A stretch of DNA of 33,040 nt from an uncultured Bacteroidales bacterium (GCA_946401725.1 CAMIVE010000020.1:1-33040); one strand, 5' to 3'; positions 1-10,615 are shown, numbered from the stretch's first letter. Notes: generated by a model from the letters alone, not told the origin. Made by a program: numbers and translations.

Positions 1-1506
1 TTTATTATTGTACTCATTTATATGGTGGTCTTCTACAACCGTGCCGGTTGGGTGTCAGTTTTGGCATTGATCACCAACGTCTTCCTCCTGATGGGTGTTT
101 TAGCCTCCATCGGTGCGGTTCTCACTTTGCCAGGTATTGCAGGTATCGTTTTGACAATGGCTATGGCTGTTGATGGTAACGTGATTATCTATGAACGTAT
201 CAAGGAAGAATTGCGTGCAGGTAAGAGTGTTGCAAATGCAGTCCAGGATGGTTTCAGCAACGCTTATTCGGCTATCATCGATGGTCAGGTGACAACCTTC
301 CTCCTGGGTCTGGTGCTGATTATGTTCGGATCGGGTACCATCCAGGGTTTTGCTGTCACACTCTGTATCGGTATTGTCACTTCTCTCTTTACCAGTATCT
401 TTATCACCCGTTTGGCTATCGATTGGATGCTGAACCACAAAAAGAAAATCAACTTCTCGTTCAGATTCTCTGAGAATTTCATGCGTGATGCGCATTTCGA
501 TTTCCTCGGTAAACGAAAAGTGTTTTACATCATTGGCTGCTGTGCGGTAGTTCTTTGTTTCATCGGTATTTTCGGTCGCCATCTGAGCATGGGTATCGAT
601 TTTACAGGTGGTCGTACTTATGTGGTCCGTTTTGATAAGGATGTTAATGTGGTTGATGTTCGTGCCAGTCTAGCCAAGGAGTTTGCAGAAGCTCCGGAGG
701 TGAAATCTTTTGGCCCGAACAATCAGGTGAAGATTACAACCAATATCAATGCAGAAGATTATTTTGAAGAATATCGTGCTGCGCATAAATTGGGAGCCAA
801 CGATACCATCACCGCGGAAATGGTGATTAACGAGAAACTTTTCGCTGGAACCAAGGATTTCTTCAGCAAGACGGAAACAGGTAAAGATATCTCCATGAGC
901 CAGTTCTCAGATGCAGATGTCTATCCTTATGGTATCATCCAGTCCGAACAGGTCGAGGCGACTATGGCTACGGATATGAAACGTTCTTCGGTCTTGGCTG
1001 TTATCGGTGGTCTGTTGGTAATCTTTGCCTATATCGGAATTCGATTCAAGAGTTGGCGTTTTGGTGTCGGCAGTGTCACTGCATTGGCTCATGATACCAT
1101 CTTGATTATTGGTATGTTCGCTCTGCTGCGCGGGCTGTTGCCGTTCAGTTTGGATGTCGACCAATCGTTTATCGCTGCAGTATTGACCATTATTGGTTAC
1201 TCTATCAATGCCACTGTGGTTATCTTCGACCGTGTGCGTGAGAATAGAAAGCTGTATCCCAAACGTGAAATGAAGCAACATATGAACGATGCCATTAATG
1301 CAACATTGGCTCGTACCATCAACACGTCGGGTACTACTTTCTTCACGTTGTTGATGATGTTCATCTTCGGCGGTGAGGTGATCCGTGGATTTATCTTTGC
1401 ACTTCTTATCGGTGTCATCTGTGGTATGTTCTCTTCGGTGTGCATTGCCTGCCCCGTTGTCTATGAGGTGAGCAAACGCAGAGAAGCCAAGGCACTGAAC
1501 AAATAA
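1..1506 (+). CDS. secDF: Protein translocase SecDF (fused), C-terminal half, 5' end outside the window
   Basis: SecDF is the accessory part of the Sec translocon. It uses the proton gradient to pull exported proteins across the inner membrane. The frame is already open at base 1, so the gene starts upstream; the ATG at 22 is internal. About 501 codons are visible, roughly half of a usual Bacteroidetes SecDF of about 1000 residues. The first part is the SecD membrane block, with the conserved DGNVIIYERIKEEL stretch (near 170-215). A linker follows, then the SecF half begins at about 500 with the hallmark GIDFTGG (near 594-614), a periplasmic domain, and the membrane block carrying VIFDRVRENRK (near 1219-1250). 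Fusion of SecD and SecF in one chain is usual in this phylum. It is followed closely by a small same-strand gene. Confidence 0.95.
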   Translation, partial: FIIVLIYMVVFYNRAGWVSVLALITNVFLLMGVLASIGAVLTLPGIAGIVLTMAMAVDGNVIIYERIKEELRAGKSVANAVQDGFSNAYSAIIDGQVTTFLLGLVLIMFGSGTIQGFAVTLCIGIVTSLFTSIFITRLAIDWMLNHKKKINFSFRFSENFMRDAHFDFLGKRKVFYIIGCCAVVLCFIGIFGRHLSMGIDFTGGRTYVVRFDKDVNVVDVRASLAKEFAEAPEVKSFGPNNQVKITTNINAEDYFEEYRAAHKLGANDTITAEMVINEKLFAGTKDFFSKTETGKDISMSQFSDADVYPYGIIQSEQVEATMATDMKRSSVLAVIGGLLVIFAYIGIRFKSWRFGVGSVTALAHDTILIIGMFALLRGLLPFSLDVDQSFIAAVLTIIGYSINATVVIFDRVRENRKLYPKREMKQHMNDAINATLARTINTSGTTFFTLLMMFIFGGEVIRGFIFALLIGVICGMFSSVCIACPVVYEVSKRREAKALNK

Positions 1507-1533
1507 TATATATTGTTTCTATATTTATTAAGA

Positions 1534-1944
1534 ATGGATTTGTTAGACCTCATAATCACAATTGCTATCCTTGCGGGAGGTGCATTGTTGTCTGGTGGAA
1601 AGAAAAAAACATCAGACAAGAAAGCACGTCCCGTAACCACCTCTCAGAAGGGTGATGGAACCCTGTCTGATGTTTGGCAATCGTTGATGGGTGTCGAGGA
1701 GGAGGTAAAAACTCCAACAAAGTCCAATAAGAAAAACAGAACAAAGACGAGTGCGGAGGCATCATCCTATTTCTCTTATGAGAACCAACCCGTTGATTGG
1801 AACAAAAAAGAATCGGTTCCTTCTGATATGCCGCAAAATCGTGTATTTCAAGAGGAAACCCCTGCGCCAATCAATTTCGATCTTCGCCAGGCTTTTATCT
1901 ACCAGACCATTCTACAGAATGACTATATATCTGAAATGAAATAA
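1534..1944 (+). CDS. Small membrane-anchored hypothetical protein
   Basis: This gene encodes 136 residues. I chose the ATG at 1534 over an in-frame TTG at 1513, because the ATG gives a clean N-terminal hydrophobic segment (residues 2-22, LLDLIITIAILAGGALL). After this segment the protein is hydrophilic and rich in Lys, Thr, Ser and Glu, with no cysteines and no motif I recognise. This suggests a single membrane anchor with a disordered cytoplasmic or periplasmic tail. The gene begins 27 bp after the secDF stop and probably shares its transcript, so a role near the export machinery is possible, but that rests on position only. I do not recognise the family. Confidence 0.7.
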   Translation: MDLLDLIITIAILAGGALLSGGKKKTSDKKARPVTTSQKGDGTLSDVWQSLMGVEEEVKTPTKSNKKNRTKTSAEASSYFSYENQPVDWNKKESVPSDMPQNRVFQEETPAPINFDLRQAFIYQTILQNDYISEMK

Positions 1945-1978
1945 ATTTAAATATTAACTCTCTACAAAAACAACAAGT

Positions 1979-4900
1979 ATGTTTAGAAAGGTACTATTAA
2001 CGTTCGGGCTGTTGATGATTGCACACTTTGCAGCCATCGCTCAGCAAGGTACTATGAAGGGTAAGGTAACCGATGACAAAGGTGAACCCCTTATCAGTGC
2101 TAACGTGGTCGTCAAGCATGACGACGGACAAATTATCGGTGGTGCCAAGACAGACTGGGAAGGTAACTATACCATCAAAGGCCTTTTGGTTGGTAAGTTT
2201 ACCGTCGTAGTCTCGTATGTAGGCTATACTACCATCGAACAAAAGATTGATGTCAAGGCGTCGGGCTACACGGTCTACAATGTGGAGCTCCCCAAATCGG
2301 GAACTGCTTTGGAGAAAGTGATTGTGAAAGGTGAGAAGGTTCCTGTCATTGATGTCGGTGCACCAGAATCGGGTTCGCGTATTTCTGCCGATGATATCGC
2401 CAGAATGCCCAGTAACTCGGTCGATGGTATCGTCGCCGCTGTGGCCGGTGTCGGTTACAGTGACGGTGGTTCCGGCTCCGCCCGTGGTGAAGAAGGCATG
2501 ATCACTATGAAAAGTGGTGTCCGTACCCGTACGGGTGTCAATGTCCCGAAGGAAGCTATCGCTGAAATCCAGGTCGTCCTCGGTGGTACTCCTGCCAACA
2601 TCGGTGAGGCTATCGGTGGTACGCAGATTATCACCCTCAAACCGCCTTCGACTAGCTTCAAGGGTGTTGTCAAGTATGAGACCTATCTGGATTATCGTCT
2701 GTACAATAGTCTGATGGTTTATTTGACAGGTCCGGTGCTCAAGGCTGATTTGAAAGACGAGAACGGCAATGTGACTGGTAAGCGTACGTTCCTGGGCTTC
2801 CGTTTGACGGCTCAGGGTTCGACTTCCAAGTTTGCCTATTACCGTGCAAAAGACCGCCGTTACAAAGTAGTGAACGACGAAAAGGTAATGGAAATCGAGA
2901 ATGCACCTATCGTCTATGATCCTGTTAATGGTACTGTTAACTATGCCGCTGAATATCTTCGCGATGAGGATTTCGTGACCATTAAGAGACCTACGGCCAA
3001 GAACTATTACGCTACCAGCGATCGTGAAGCCAATTTCCGCAACTATTCGTTTGGAGTTGAGGGCGCTTTGGACTTCCGTTTCTCTGAGTTGACTTCCTTG
3101 GTCTTGACGGGTGAGTTTGACTATTCTTATGGTCCCAGCACATCGCTCTCTTATTTCCCGTTGAACTTGCACAATGCAGCCAATGGTGTTTCCAAGACGA
3201 GAAACTTCATGATCACTGCTGACTTTACTCAGCGTTTCAAAGATCCGGAACCCGCGGAGAATGAAGCCAACTCTGAAGAGAAATCCGAACCTGCTGTGTC
3301 AAAGGTGATGTACCAGATTACTGCAATGTTCAATAGAATCTCGGAAAACAACTATAATGAAAAGTTTGGTGACGATATTTTCAAATATGGTCACATCGGT
3401 ACATTTGTGCGTACCCAGACTCCTTCATATGAAATTCAGCCGGAATACAACTATCATGGTGTTCATCAGGCCGCACACGTTCAGAATAGCTGGATTGAGA
3501 ATGTGACTTCGTATACTCCTTCTGAGTACAACCCCATTCTTGCCAACTATACCACGCAGTTGTATAACATTCCTTCGATTGCTGAAAACTTGACGACTTT
3601 TGATGCCATCCGTTACTACTATGGTCTGATTAATGGTCGCTCGCCCTCATCTGCTTACAGTATGTTTGCCAATGTGGGTAGTCAGAATACTTCTTATTCG
3701 AAGGCACAGAACAACTACTATTTCGTTTCTGCGAAGGCAGCTGCCACCGTTTTCGGTCACGACCTTGAAATCGGTTTCCAGTATGACCAGTATACGGCTG
3801 CTTCCTATGGCTTGTCGGCCTACAGCCTCTGGACGCTGATGCGTCAGTCGGCAAATGCTCATATTCTTCAGCTGGACTATTCAAATCCTATTGAGTATTT
3901 TATTGGTGACAACCTCTATGTGGATTATGATCGTAACAGAACTGATGGTCAGACGCTCTTTGATGAGTCACTGCGTAGAGCTCTCGGATTAGATGTCAAT
4001 GGTACAGATTGGTTGGACATCGACAGATATTCCCCGGATGACTATGAACGTTTTGGCGGTATCAACATGTTCTCAGCCGACGAACTCTTCAATAGTGGTA
4101 ACCAGCTGGTCAGCTACTTCGGTTATGACCATACGGGTGAGAAATACAATGCACGTAACTGGAGCCTGGACGATTTCTTCGATCCTGTTGCCAGAGGACA
4201 TAAGAACTTCCAGTATCTCCCTGCATTCTCCCCCATTTATGCTGCCGGTTATATCCAGGATAAATTCTACTTCTCCGACCTTATCTTCAACGTCGGTGTA
4301 CGTGTTGACTACTTCGATGGAAACCAGATGGTCTTGAAAGATCCTTACCTGTTATATGAATCCTACACTGTCGGTGATTTGAAGAATAGTACCGGCATCA
4401 ACTACAACACGGGACTCGCAGGCAATGCTTTCCCCAATGGTGTTCAGGATGACTGGGTAGTCTATGTCGACGATGCTGCCGCTGAAACTCCGACTATTCG
4501 CGGTTACCGCCACGAGGGTAACTGGTATAACGAAAACGGTGTCCAGGTGACTTCCCATAAGTTTGTCGCCGGTGAATCTGGTAAAGCGACACCTTATCGT
4601 ACTGCTGCCGGTCAGGCTGCTTACAACGGTAACGCTAGTGGTAACCACATCTCTTCTGCTTCCTTCAAGGACTACGATCCGCAGATTGTTGTGATGCCGC
4701 GTATCGCTTTCTCCTTCCCGGTTAGCGATAAATCCCAGTTCAAAGCCAACTATGACATTATCGCTCGTCGTCCTTCTTCGGGATGGCAGGCTGATTACAT
4801 GAGTTACCTTTACATGAGTCAGGTGAGTGGTTACATTAACAACCCCAACTTGAAACCTGAACGCGTTACCAACTATGAGTTAGGTTTCCAGCAGGCGTTG

Positions 4901-5764
4901 AATGAGGACAAGACTGCTGCCATCAGCATTTCGGCCTACTACAAAGAGACCCGCGACCTGATTCAGATTGCCCAGTATGCTGGTGCAGACCCCAACGACC
5001 ACTATTATTCCTATGACAACCTTGATTTCAAAACAATCAAGGGTTTCTCCCTCTCTTTTGATATGCGTCAGTCGAACAACTTCCGTATCAATGCCAACTA
5101 TACTTTACAGTATGCAGAAGGTACAGGTCTTTCCTCCACTACCATGTCTGAGCTGATTAAGGAAGGTTATACGACGCTGAAGATGCTCAACCCGATTTCC
5201 GATGACCGTCGCCACGAGTTCAAGGCCAATGTCGACTACCGTCTAGGTCCTGGTCAGGGATTCAAGATCACTCGTGAGGTTAAGGACAAAGATGGCAACT
5301 CTCGCAGCAAGACCATCTATCCTCTTGAAAACTTTGGTGTCAACTTCCTTGCTGTTGCTCAGTCGGGTCGTCCTTACACCAAACAGTTCAGCAATACACA
5401 GCAGACTATTGTCGGTAGTTACCGTGGTGCCCGTCTGCCTTGGGGCTTCTACTTCAACGTTGTCGTTGACAAGTCCTGGGTTATTGAAGTCAAACGCGAA
5501 GGCAAGAAGACGCGTCAGACCATGCTCAATGCTGCAGTCACCGTCAACAACCTGTTCGACATCAGAAATGTTACGGGAGTGTTCAGCGTAACTGGCAACC
5601 CGAGCGACAATGGTTATTTGACCGATGCTGAAACACAGTCTGTGATCAACTCTTATCTGGATCCCCAGTCTTATCGTGACATGTACAACATCATGCTCAA
5701 CAACAACTACTGGAACTGGTCCCAGCCAAGAACTATTCGTGTGTCTTTGACCTATAGCTTCTAA
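1979..5764 (+). CDS. TonB-dependent receptor-like outer membrane protein with carboxypeptidase-regulatory-like N-terminal domain
   Basis: This is a 1261-residue outer-membrane receptor-type protein. A signal peptide covers residues 1-22 and ends in AIAQ. Residues about 24-111 form a CarboxypepD_reg-like beta-sandwich (GKVTDDKGEPLISANVVV, then DWEGNYTIKGL and SYVGYTT), as is common in Bacteroidetes TonB receptors. A plug-like region follows at about 130-225. The rest is rich in aromatic and Asn/Tyr residues, as expected for a large beta barrel, including the LKPERVTNYELGF motif typical of TonB-receptor barrels (near 4852-4894). The chain ends in an aromatic residue (SLTYSF), a usual outer-membrane targeting signal. 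There is no neighbouring SusD homolog, so it is not a standard Sus pair. The next gene starts 27 bp downstream and codes for a very large secreted protein, which suggests the two act together. The substrate is unknown. Codon use is strongly biased to CGT, GGT and AAC, which suggests high expression. Confidence 0.85.
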   Translation: MFRKVLLTFGLLMIAHFAAIAQQGTMKGKVTDDKGEPLISANVVVKHDDGQIIGGAKTDWEGNYTIKGLLVGKFTVVVSYVGYTTIEQKIDVKASGYTVYNVELPKSGTALEKVIVKGEKVPVIDVGAPESGSRISADDIARMPSNSVDGIVAAVAGVGYSDGGSGSARGEEGMITMKSGVRTRTGVNVPKEAIAEIQVVLGGTPANIGEAIGGTQIITLKPPSTSFKGVVKYETYLDYRLYNSLMVYLTGPVLKADLKDENGNVTGKRTFLGFRLTAQGSTSKFAYYRAKDRRYKVVNDEKVMEIENAPIVYDPVNGTVNYAAEYLRDEDFVTIKRPTAKNYYATSDREANFRNYSFGVEGALDFRFSELTSLVLTGEFDYSYGPSTSLSYFPLNLHNAANGVSKTRNFMITADFTQRFKDPEPAENEANSEEKSEPAVSKVMYQITAMFNRISENNYNEKFGDDIFKYGHIGTFVRTQTPSYEIQPEYNYHGVHQAAHVQNSWIENVTSYTPSEYNPILANYTTQLYNIPSIAENLTTFDAIRYYYGLINGRSPSSAYSMFANVGSQNTSYSKAQNNYYFVSAKAAATVFGHDLEIGFQYDQYTAASYGLSAYSLWTLMRQSANAHILQLDYSNPIEYFIGDNLYVDYDRNRTDGQTLFDESLRRALGLDVNGTDWLDIDRYSPDDYERFGGINMFSADELFNSGNQLVSYFGYDHTGEKYNARNWSLDDFFDPVARGHKNFQYLPAFSPIYAAGYIQDKFYFSDLIFNVGVRVDYFDGNQMVLKDPYLLYESYTVGDLKNSTGINYNTGLAGNAFPNGVQDDWVVYVDDAAAETPTIRGYRHEGNWYNENGVQVTSHKFVAGESGKATPYRTAAGQAAYNGNASGNHISSASFKDYDPQIVVMPRIAFSFPVSDKSQFKANYDIIARRPSSGWQADYMSYLYMSQVSGYINNPNLKPERVTNYELGFQQALNEDKTAAISISAYYKETRDLIQIAQYAGADPNDHYYSYDNLDFKTIKGFSLSFDMRQSNNFRINANYTLQYAEGTGLSSTTMSELIKEGYTTLKMLNPISDDRRHEFKANVDYRLGPGQGFKITREVKDKDGNSRSKTIYPLENFGVNFLAVAQSGRPYTKQFSNTQQTIVGSYRGARLPWGFYFNVVVDKSWVIEVKREGKKTRQTMLNAAVTVNNLFDIRNVTGVFSVTGNPSDNGYLTDAETQSVINSYLDPQSYRDMYNIMLNNNYWNWSQPRTIRVSLTYSF

Positions 5765-5791
5765 TGTTACATTGAGAAAAATTATTAAGAG

Positions 5792-8700
5792 ATGAAAAAT
5801 ATATTTATTAAAACAGTTTTACTGGCTTTAGTATTCTCATCATCGATGGGAATAGCTGTGGCTCGTGAATGCACCACATGCAAGAAAACGAGTATCAAGA
5901 AGACTGCTGTTCAGCGTAAGGCTGCTGTATGTAAACGTGCTCAGAGTACTGCTGAGTTGAACGTGAACAATGTTCGTGCGCTGATTAACGGATACGGTAA
6001 CATGTGGTACGATGGCAGTATTTCTCAGTATCATATCCCGAAGGACGGTACTTCGACACCTCTTTATTGTGCCGCTCTTTGGATTGGTGGTACCGATGTC
6101 AATGACCAGTTGCGTCTTGCCGCTCTCCGTTTCGGTCAGAATGGCGATGACTATTGGCCGGGTCCGTTGACTACGGATGCTGCTGATGTGACGATCGAGG
6201 TCTGCAACTGGTATGACCGTCACTTCAAGATCAACCAGGTTGATGTGCAGAACTTCAAACAGATGTTCGACTACACGGTCAATCCTCCGCAACAGAATTC
6301 GAACTATGATGAGGGTGCTATCGCCCAGATTATCAAGGAATGGCCTGCTCATGGTAATTTCCCTGGACAGTCTCGCTATCTGGCACCTTTCTTTGATGCC
6401 GATGGTGATGGCAATTACAATTACCAGGCTGGCGATTATCCTTACTACGATTTTGATAACGCCCTGTGTCCGCGTACGCTTAAAGCGGCTCTTGCTCCCG
6501 GAGAGGTTTATAGACCATTCCCCACGATGGAAGACTCTATGGGTATTGTCAGCGGTGGTCTGCTTAGCGACCAAGTCTTGAAGGGCGACCAAACTATCTG
6601 GTGGGTTTTCAACGATATGGGTAACTCCCATACGGAGTCCGGCGGACAGTATATCGGTCTCGAGATTCGTGCTCAGGCTTTCGCTTTCTCTACGAATGAT
6701 GAGATCAATAACATGACATTCTACTCCTATGAAATCATCAACCGTTCGACCTATGAGTTGCGGAATACCTATTTCAGCCAGTGGGTTGACCCGGATTTGG
6801 GTTACGGCTATGATGACTATATCGGTTGCGATGTCAAACGTGGTCTCGGTTACTGCTACAATGGTAAGGATGTCGATGGTCCTGGAACGGGCGCATTCAC
6901 TGGCATTCCTCCTGCAGTAGGTATCGACTTCTTCCAGGGACCTTATATGGACCCCGATGGTAAGGACAACCCCAAGATTGACCTTCAGAAAATGCAGGAC
7001 AACTATCCGGAGAAAATAGCTCAGTATAGAAATCCTGACGGTTCCATCAATGTGGTGAAACTTACCGATGATGCCGACCTTTACTATCCTTTGGCTTGGT
7101 ATTTCAAACCGAACGACTCGGTTGGTAACTGTGCTATCAATGGCGTGAACTTCGGTAATGATATTGTTGATGATGAACGTTTCGGTATGCGTCGTTTCGT
7201 GTATTATGAAAACAGTTCGAGCAGTATCAACGGTGAGCCCAGCAAGGCTACTGACTACTATAACTATCTGCAGGGTTACTGGAAGAACGGTCAGCATATG
7301 AAATATGGTGGCAATGCTATCAGCAATGGTACTTCCGACCTCAATTGCGACTTTATGTTCCCCGATGATAGCGACCCGCTGCACTGGGGTACTAATGGTG
7401 TCGTGCCGGATGATCAATATCATCCTATGGACTGGACCGAGGTTACCTCTGGCGATAATGTGAGCCCTGGAGACCGTCGTTTCATGCAGTCAGCAGGTCC
7501 TTTCACCTTGAAGCCGGGTGCAGTGAACTATATCACCGTGGGTATTCCTTTCGCTCAGGCTCCCAGTGGAAACGCTTGGACTTCTGTCGGAATCCTCCGC
7601 GAGATTGATGATGTTTGCCAGTCGTTGTTCGAGAACTGCTTCAAGGTTCTTGATGGTCCTGACGCTCCTACGATGATTGTCCAGGAGATGAAGAATGAAG
7701 TGATCCTTTATCTGACCTATGAGAACCCTGGTTCTAACAACTACAATGAGAAGTATGACGAAGAGGATGCTTCGATTCTGAAATCGTTCCCCGAAAGCCA
7801 GCGTCACTATAAATTTGAAGGTTATCAGATCTATCAGCTTGTCGATGCCAATGCTTCTATTGCCGACATTGCTGATGAGAACAAAGCACGTCTGGTTGCC
7901 CAGTGCGATGTCGAAAACTACTATGCTATCAAGAATGCCAGCGGTTTCGACTCAATTGACCCTGCTACAGGCGAATTTGTGACTGACCCCAATCTTCCTA
8001 TTGGAACGTTGGTCAACTACACCACCAACTCCGCCACCAACCTGCTGACAGGTAAAATCATGGTACAGGGTTCCAACACCGGTATCAAGCATGTTTTCCG
8101 TATCACTACTGACCAGTTTGCTTCTGGTACCAACAAGAACCTTGTAAACAACAAGGAATACTACTTTATCTGTGTCGCCTATGCTCACAACCGTTTCAAA
8201 GAATACAGCCAAACGGATCCTTCCAAGCTTGATGGTCAGAAAGAGCCCTACCTCGCTGGACGTAAGGATGAGTATGGTGGAACCATCACCCCTGTCGTGG
8301 CCAAACCGCATGATCCTTCGGCAGAGAACGGTGGTACAATCGTTCAGGCTACCTTTGGTATGAGCCCCAACATTACTCGTATTGATGGTAATGGTAATGG
8401 TGGCAATATTCTGCAGCTCTCCGAGGAATCTCTCATTGAACTGATGGGTCTTCCTGGCCAGCCTGCCAAGGCTCCTGGTACATTCACCGACCGTATCCAA
8501 GGTAACAACTACACTTGGTCAATGACCAACCCCTGTGTACTTCCGCATCCGCGCTATGAGCAGAATGCTGGTCCTATCAACGTTCGCATTATCGACCCGC
8601 TCAATGTGAAAGAGGGTCAGTTCTATATCAAGTTTAACGGTGCTTCCGATAGCTCCAAGTGGGTTATCTCTAAAGCCGATGGTACACCGCTTTATGACGA

Positions 8701-10585
8701 TGTGTATACAGACACTGCTGATTTCATCATCAGCCGTTACAATGAACAGCTTTTCCTTGACCTCGGTATTTCCGTGGCTATTACCAATCCCAAGTCAATC
8801 GCTTCTGAATTGGAGGTTTCCGATGGTTCTGTGAACGGTGGTATCATCAATGACGGAACGCTGCTTTCTGCCACGATGGAGTTCTCAGACAACAACCATC
8901 AATGGCTCGCTGCTATTCCTGACAACGATAACTATCCGCAATTCAACTGGATTCGTAGTGGTTCGCAGTATGCATCGTCCAACTTGAGTAATTTCCTCGA
9001 TACAACTCCTTATACAGGAAACGAAGCGTATCTGGATGATGACTACTATAAAGTTATCACGGAAATCCATCAGGCTGCTGATGGTCGTATGATTGAGCGT
9101 TCCAATGTCTATGCTGTGGATAAGGCGCAGACGTTTGAGAAAGTGCTCCGTGGACAATGGGCTCCTTACGGCCTTGTGTCTACAAGAGACTATCATCCGG
9201 GATTCTCACTCCATTACTTCTTGAATCAAGATGTTATTGACTCTTTGCATTCGAATAAACCACGTACGTACAAACATAATTTCTATGATGTACAACGCAG
9301 TTTGATGAATCACATGCGTAACAAGTCGCTTATGTTCAACGATATGTCCAAACTCCCCAGTGTCCGGATTGTTTTGACTTCCGATACTTCGAAGTGGACC
9401 CGTTGTCCTGTCCTTGAAATGTGCGATGACTATACACAGTCGGAAGGCAATGCTCGCCGTTTCCAGATGCGTAAACATGCTTCTATCGACAAGAATGGCG
9501 ACACTGCTACCGTTGCTGGTGCCAGCAATGATCCGGGAAGCCCCAATTATATCAGCGATCGCGGTATGGGTTGGTTCCCCGGCTATGCAATCAACTTGGC
9601 TACCGGTGAGCGTCTGAATATTATGTACGGCGAGGATTCCCGTTACGTCCAGTACAATGGTCGCGACATGATGTGGAACCCTGTTGAAACTTATGTGGTA
9701 GGTACGCAGAACTACATCATGGGTGGTCGTCACTACATCTATGTGTTGAATGCTATGACCCAGATGTTCCCGCGTTTCCACAAATATGACGAGAACTATT
9801 ACCCGCAGGCTTACGGCTCTCCCTCTTATGATGCAGGCCGTTGGGCGATGCGGATGCTCCGCAGCCTTGACCATCTGTTGAGTGGCACCTTTGCCGACGA
9901 TGCAGGCAAATTGGTTATCAAGAATGGTCTGCTGGTTGACGAGTCGTTGCCTTATGCGTTACCGATGCGTGACTCTGCAGCATTCCTCTTCAGTACGGTA
10001 GCATGGGTGAACATGCCGCTTGTTAATGAGCCTATTGACAACCCGAGAAATATTCCGTGTGATGTGACTATCGATTTGAATGTCAACGGTCGTTACGCGC
10101 AGTATTTGGGTAACAACAGAATGAATCCTGCCGCCGCTGGTGAGACTATGAACAACAACGACAACCCGATGTACATGTTTGAAATGACCTCTGACATTGT
10201 AACGCTGACCAACCAGGCCTTGCGCAACGATGCAACTCAAGGTTACAAGGATTCAATCATGAATGCAATCGATGTTGTTCCGAATCCCTATTACAGTTAC
10301 TCTACTTATGAGACCGCAAGTCAGTTGGAGACAAAGGTTCGTTTTATCAATGTTCCGGGCAATACCACGATTACCATCTACACGATTGACGGAACTATGG
10401 TGAGATCGTTCCCCTCCACTCCTTCTAACACGACAACCTACGATTGGGATCTCCATAACCACAATGGTATTCCTATCGCTGGTGGTATTTACCTGATTCA
10501 CTTCAGTACGCCCGGTATCGGAGAACGTGTAGTGAAATGGTTTGGTACCATGCGTCCTGTTGACTTGAACTCGTTCCAGTTCTAA
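5792..10585 (+). CDS. Very large secreted protein with T9SS-like / FlgD-Ig-like C-terminal domain
   Basis: This is a 1597-residue exported protein. The signal peptide (about residues 1-24) ends near IAVARE and is followed by a short basic, Cys-containing stretch (CTTC near residue 28). Residues about 205-220 contain a Ca-binding-loop pattern, DADGDGNYNYQAGD, like thrombospondin type-3 or EF-type loops. The C-terminus, about residues 1490-1585, has VVPNPYY, then VRFINVPGNTTITIYTIDG, then GGIYLIHF and RVVKW. This is the layout of T9SS type A sorting or FlgD-Ig-like domains, so secretion by the type IX system and surface attachment are likely. About 17 residues follow the usual last strand (ending LNSFQF). 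The central 1300 residues match no enzyme family I recognise. The gene lies between a TonB-receptor-like gene and a PorV/PorQ-family gene, with gaps of 27 and 30 bp, so the three are probably one operon. Confidence 0.8.
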   Translation: MKNIFIKTVLLALVFSSSMGIAVARECTTCKKTSIKKTAVQRKAAVCKRAQSTAELNVNNVRALINGYGNMWYDGSISQYHIPKDGTSTPLYCAALWIGGTDVNDQLRLAALRFGQNGDDYWPGPLTTDAADVTIEVCNWYDRHFKINQVDVQNFKQMFDYTVNPPQQNSNYDEGAIAQIIKEWPAHGNFPGQSRYLAPFFDADGDGNYNYQAGDYPYYDFDNALCPRTLKAALAPGEVYRPFPTMEDSMGIVSGGLLSDQVLKGDQTIWWVFNDMGNSHTESGGQYIGLEIRAQAFAFSTNDEINNMTFYSYEIINRSTYELRNTYFSQWVDPDLGYGYDDYIGCDVKRGLGYCYNGKDVDGPGTGAFTGIPPAVGIDFFQGPYMDPDGKDNPKIDLQKMQDNYPEKIAQYRNPDGSINVVKLTDDADLYYPLAWYFKPNDSVGNCAINGVNFGNDIVDDERFGMRRFVYYENSSSSINGEPSKATDYYNYLQGYWKNGQHMKYGGNAISNGTSDLNCDFMFPDDSDPLHWGTNGVVPDDQYHPMDWTEVTSGDNVSPGDRRFMQSAGPFTLKPGAVNYITVGIPFAQAPSGNAWTSVGILREIDDVCQSLFENCFKVLDGPDAPTMIVQEMKNEVILYLTYENPGSNNYNEKYDEEDASILKSFPESQRHYKFEGYQIYQLVDANASIADIADENKARLVAQCDVENYYAIKNASGFDSIDPATGEFVTDPNLPIGTLVNYTTNSATNLLTGKIMVQGSNTGIKHVFRITTDQFASGTNKNLVNNKEYYFICVAYAHNRFKEYSQTDPSKLDGQKEPYLAGRKDEYGGTITPVVAKPHDPSAENGGTIVQATFGMSPNITRIDGNGNGGNILQLSEESLIELMGLPGQPAKAPGTFTDRIQGNNYTWSMTNPCVLPHPRYEQNAGPINVRIIDPLNVKEGQFYIKFNGASDSSKWVISKADGTPLYDDVYTDTADFIISRYNEQLFLDLGISVAITNPKSIASELEVSDGSVNGGIINDGTLLSATMEFSDNNHQWLAAIPDNDNYPQFNWIRSGSQYASSNLSNFLDTTPYTGNEAYLDDDYYKVITEIHQAADGRMIERSNVYAVDKAQTFEKVLRGQWAPYGLVSTRDYHPGFSLHYFLNQDVIDSLHSNKPRTYKHNFYDVQRSLMNHMRNKSLMFNDMSKLPSVRIVLTSDTSKWTRCPVLEMCDDYTQSEGNARRFQMRKHASIDKNGDTATVAGASNDPGSPNYISDRGMGWFPGYAINLATGERLNIMYGEDSRYVQYNGRDMMWNPVETYVVGTQNYIMGGRHYIYVLNAMTQMFPRFHKYDENYYPQAYGSPSYDAGRWAMRMLRSLDHLLSGTFADDAGKLVIKNGLLVDESLPYALPMRDSAAFLFSTVAWVNMPLVNEPIDNPRNIPCDVTIDLNVNGRYAQYLGNNRMNPAAAGETMNNNDNPMYMFEMTSDIVTLTNQALRNDATQGYKDSIMNAIDVVPNPYYSYSTYETASQLETKVRFINVPGNTTITIYTIDGTMVRSFPSTPSNTTTYDWDLHNHNGIPIAGGIYLIHFSTPGIGERVVKWFGTMRPVDLNSFQF

Positions 10586-10615
10586 ATTATCTTGAAACTT
10601 TAAAATTTGACAGAA

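Noticed and set aside
1997-3172. Long minus-strand open frame (391 codons) opposite the TonB-receptor-like gene, and a similar one of 527 codons at 5840-7423
   Set aside because: These are shadows of very strong codon bias in the plus-strand genes. The translations are rich in Ile, Thr, Arg and His with no recognisable domains or signal peptides, whereas the plus frames carry clear family motifs.
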